NCBI RefSeq assembly: GCF_051020985.1
Contig: NW_027475166.1
Location: 310,001 to 374,000 of the forward strand
DNA from: Nomia melanderi
Lineage: Eukaryota > Arthropoda > Insecta > Hymenoptera > Halictidae
Reading direction: 5' to 3'
Length of the DNA: 64,000 bases
Shown: positions 62,135-64,000 of the stretch, piece after piece
How the letters are laid out: the number at the start of each line of letters is the position of its first letter
How positions within the stretch are numbered: the stretch's first letter is position 1
Made by a program: the position numbers and the translations under genes
The notes under the pieces: generated by a model
What the model was told of the DNA's origin: nothing
The model's database searches: none
Seen by the model: only the letters and a program-made list of their open reading frames with translations

Positions 62135-64000
62135 TAGCACCCGAGATATCAAAAGATATAATTTGGATTTTTCCTTGACCCTGACGGTGCGGCCCCATTT
62201 GTCGATGGTTTTCTCGGTCCCTCGTGGTCCGAGGTCGATCCCGCTGCACAGATTCATGCGCCAGGTCCCCGTGCAGATAATTCACTTTGATTTATTGCGC
62301 TTTCTCTAATAGCACCCGAGATATCACCAGATATATATTGGATTTTTCCCTGACCCTGATAGTGCGACCCCATGAGACGGTAGTTCTCTCGGCCCCTGGT
62401 GGTCCGAGGTCGTTCCCGCTGCACAGATGCATGCGCTAGGGCCTCCTGCAGACAATGCACTTTGATTTATTGAGCTATCTCTAATAGCACCCGAGATATC
62501 ACCAGATATATATTGGATTTTTGCTTGACCCTGACAGTCCGGCCCCATGTAACGATGGTTTTCTCGGTCCCTCGTGGTCCGAGGTCCATCCCGCTGCACA
62601 GATTCATGCGCCAGGGACCCCTGCAGATAATTCACTTTGATTTATTGCGCTATCTCTAATAGCACCCGAGATATCACCAGATATATATTGGATTTTTCCC
62701 TGACCGTGACAGTCCGGCCCCATGGGACGGTGATTTTCTCGGCCCCTTGTGGTCCGAGGTCGTTCCCGCTGCACAGATTCATGCGCTAGGGTCTCCTGCA
62801 GACAATGCACTTTGATTTATAGCGCTATCTGTAATAGAACCCGAGATATCACCAGATTTATAATGGATTTAACCCTGGCCCTGAGTGTCCGACCCCATGT
62901 GTCGATGGTTTTCTCGGCCCCTGGTGGTCCGAGGTCCTTCCCGCTGCACAGATTCATGCGCCAGGGCCTCCTGCAGAGAATGAACTTTGATTTATTTGCG
63001 CTATCTGTAATAGCACCCTAGATATCACCAGATTTATTTTGGATTTTTTCCTGACCCTGAGTGTCCGACCCCATGAGACGGTGGTTTTCTCGGCCCCTGG
63101 TGGTCCGAGGTCGTTCCCGCTGCACAGATTCATGCACCAGGGCCTCCTGCAGACAATGCACTTTGATTTATGTCGCTATCCCTAATAGCACCCGATATAT
63201 CACCAGATATATATTGGATTTTTCCCTGACCGTGACAGTCCGGCCCCATGGGACGGTGATTTTCTCGGCCCCTTGAGGTCCGAGGTTGTTCCCGCTGCAC
63301 AGATTCATGCGCTAGAGCCTCCTGCAGACAATGCACTTTGATGTATAGCGCTATCTGTAATAGGACCCGAGATATCACCAGATTTATATTCGATTTAACC
63401 CTGGCCCTCAGTGCCCGACCCCATGTGTCGATGGTTTTCTCGGCCCCTGGTGGTCCGAGGTCGTTCCTGCTGCACAGATTCATGCGCTAGGGCCTCCTGC
63501 AGACAATGCACTTTGATTTATAGCGCTATCTGTAATAGGACCCGAGATATCACCAGATATATATTGGATTTTTCCCTGGCCCTGACAGTCCGAAACCATG
63601 AGACGGTGGATTTCTCGGCCCCTGGTCGTCCGAGGTCGTTCCCGCTGCACAGATTCATGCGCCAGGGCCTCCTGCAGACAATGCACTTTGATTTATTGAG
63701 CTATCTCTAATAGCACCCGAGATATCACCAGATATATATTGGATTTTTGCTTGACCCTGACAGTCCGGCCCCATGTGTCGATGGTTTTCTCGGTCCCTCG
63801 TGGTCCGAGGTCCATCCCGCTGCACAGATTCATGCGCCAGGGACCCCTGCAGATAATTCACTTTGATTTATTGCGCTATCTCTAATAGCACCCGAGATAT
63901 CACCAGATATATATTGGATTTTTCCCTGACCCTGACAGTCCGGCCCCATGTGTCGATGGTTTTCTCGGTCCCTCGTGGTCCGAGGTCGATCCCGCTGCAC
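62135..64000. repeat. Right-end stretch rich in gamma monomers
   Basis: Of about eleven monomers here, six carry the ATGTGTCGATGG type or a close variant: 62135-62309 (TTTGTCGATGG), 62485-62659 (TGTAACGATGG), 62835-63010, 63361-63535, 63711-63885 and the cut unit from 63886. Others show local novelties such as TATAGCGCTATC, GTAATAGGACC and TTATTTGCGC (one extra base, near 62995). The stretch is more heterogeneous than the preceding 20 kb and has no block repeat I could recognise apart from the similar units at 62485 and 63711. Confidence 0.75.

Larger units (their letters stand above)
1..64000. repeat. Continuous 175-bp tandem satellite array
   Basis: The same roughly 175-bp unit is repeated head to tail from the first base to the last, about 366 times, with no change of orientation and no non-satellite DNA. 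The anchor TAGCACCCGAG (small variants) recurs every 175 bp, for example at 5676, 5851, 9526, 9701, 60910 and 61085. Neighbouring units differ at scattered sites, while units thousands of bases apart can be nearly identical, which points to repeated block amplification. Both window ends cut through a monomer, so the true array is longer. A nucleosome-sized, gene-free array of this length is typical of centromeric or pericentromeric heterochromatin in eukaryotes; that role is inferred, not shown. I do not recognise the satellite family. No gene, tRNA, rRNA or transposon is visible in any part of the 64 kb. Confidence 0.98.
35554..64000. repeat. Main right D-dialect domain
   Basis: About 28 kb of predominantly D-dialect monomers. 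Recurrent variants are CGCTAGGGCC in place of CGCCAGGGCC, GAGACAATGATTTTC, CCTATAGATAATTC, GACGGTTGTCTTTCTCG (one extra base), CCGGGAGATATC (one extra base) and CCAGCTTTATATTGG. They are arranged in partially repeated strings whose spacings are close to multiples of 175, including a 17-monomer and a 3-monomer tandem unit. The last 2 kb is enriched in the divergent GTGTCGATGG class. There are no genes. Confidence 0.8.

Noticed and set aside
11..63861. Several hundred short open reading frames (about 60-110 codons) on both strands
   Set aside because: They recur every 175 bp with the monomer, and 175 is not a multiple of 3, so no frame is continuous from unit to unit. Most open at GTG or TTG rather than ATG, overlap each other on both strands, and end at the TAATAG of the next monomer. 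Substitutions change residues freely. They are by-products of the repeat.
1..64000. CRISPR array
   Set aside because: The repeat fills the entire 175-bp period. There are no short direct repeats separated by unique spacers, and no cas-like genes.
1..64000. CENP-B box (TTCG, four bases, A, two bases, CGGG)
   Set aside because: I looked for the core on both strands of the common monomer and its main variants. TTCGAACTGC and TTCGAGCTGC variants near 1230-3150 lack the CGGG half. A pattern scan of all 64 kb would settle rare single copies.
1..64000. Telomeric repeats or rRNA (5S, 18S, 28S) units
   Set aside because: No run of TTAGGG-like units occurs; the CTAGGGCC found in D monomers is a single-base variant of CCAGGGCC. 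I recognise no rRNA core motif in the monomer.
1..64000. Bacterial, phage or plasmid origin
   Set aside because: There is no plausible coding sequence, operon, ribosome binding site pattern or mobile element in 64 kb; a pure long satellite array of this kind is a eukaryotic feature.

Overview
The whole window is one uninterrupted eukaryotic satellite-DNA array. A 175-bp monomer is repeated head to tail about 366 times, always in the same orientation, and the array runs off both ends of the window. I find no credible protein-coding gene, no RNA gene and no inserted transposable element. A pure satellite array of at least 64 kb with a nucleosome-sized monomer is typical of eukaryotic centromeric or pericentromeric heterochromatin. 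I do not recognise the family, so I leave species and chromosome open.

Monomer: in the phase that starts at the conserved TAGCACCCGAG, it has an AT-rich part (GAGATATCACCAGATATATA, then TTGGATTTTT), a variable middle (CCCTGACC..., GTCCGGCCCCATGAGACGG), a GC-rich part (TCGGCCCCTGGTGGTCCGAG, GTCGTTCCCGCTGCACAG) and a tail (ACTTTGATTTATTGCGCTAT). A monomer written from the commonest bases has about 53% GC and nine CpGs. 175 is not a multiple of 3, so each monomer shifts the reading frame by one. This gives a ladder of short overlapping open stretches on both strands that should not be read as genes.

Layout: two sequence dialects alternate. The 'S' dialect (GAGTGTCCGG) fills about 1-18450, 20128-28576 and 33267-35553. 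The 'D' dialect (GACAGTCCGG or GACAGTCCGA) dominates 18451-20127, 28577-33252 and 35554-64000. The alternation is produced by nested segmental duplications. 13360-20127 recurs at 23486-30253 with about ten substitutions noticed by eye. 9301-11031 recurs at 20128-21858. 26276-33252 is followed directly by a second copy, 33253-40229, in which I saw no difference wherever I compared. Smaller in-register expansions have units of 875 bp (5 monomers, from 7206), 2975 bp (17 monomers, from 47569), 2100 bp (12 monomers) and 526 bp (3 monomers plus one base). This is an irregular, layered higher-order structure rather than one fixed higher-order repeat.

Points most worth a second look: a rare variant in which a mismatched stem has become a perfect 8-bp hairpin (four places); an equal-length block swap in a rare monomer class (six places); two linked monomer haplotypes whose key polymorphism changes which of two AGATAT half-sites can form a perfect dyad; and enrichment of a divergent monomer class at the right end of the window.
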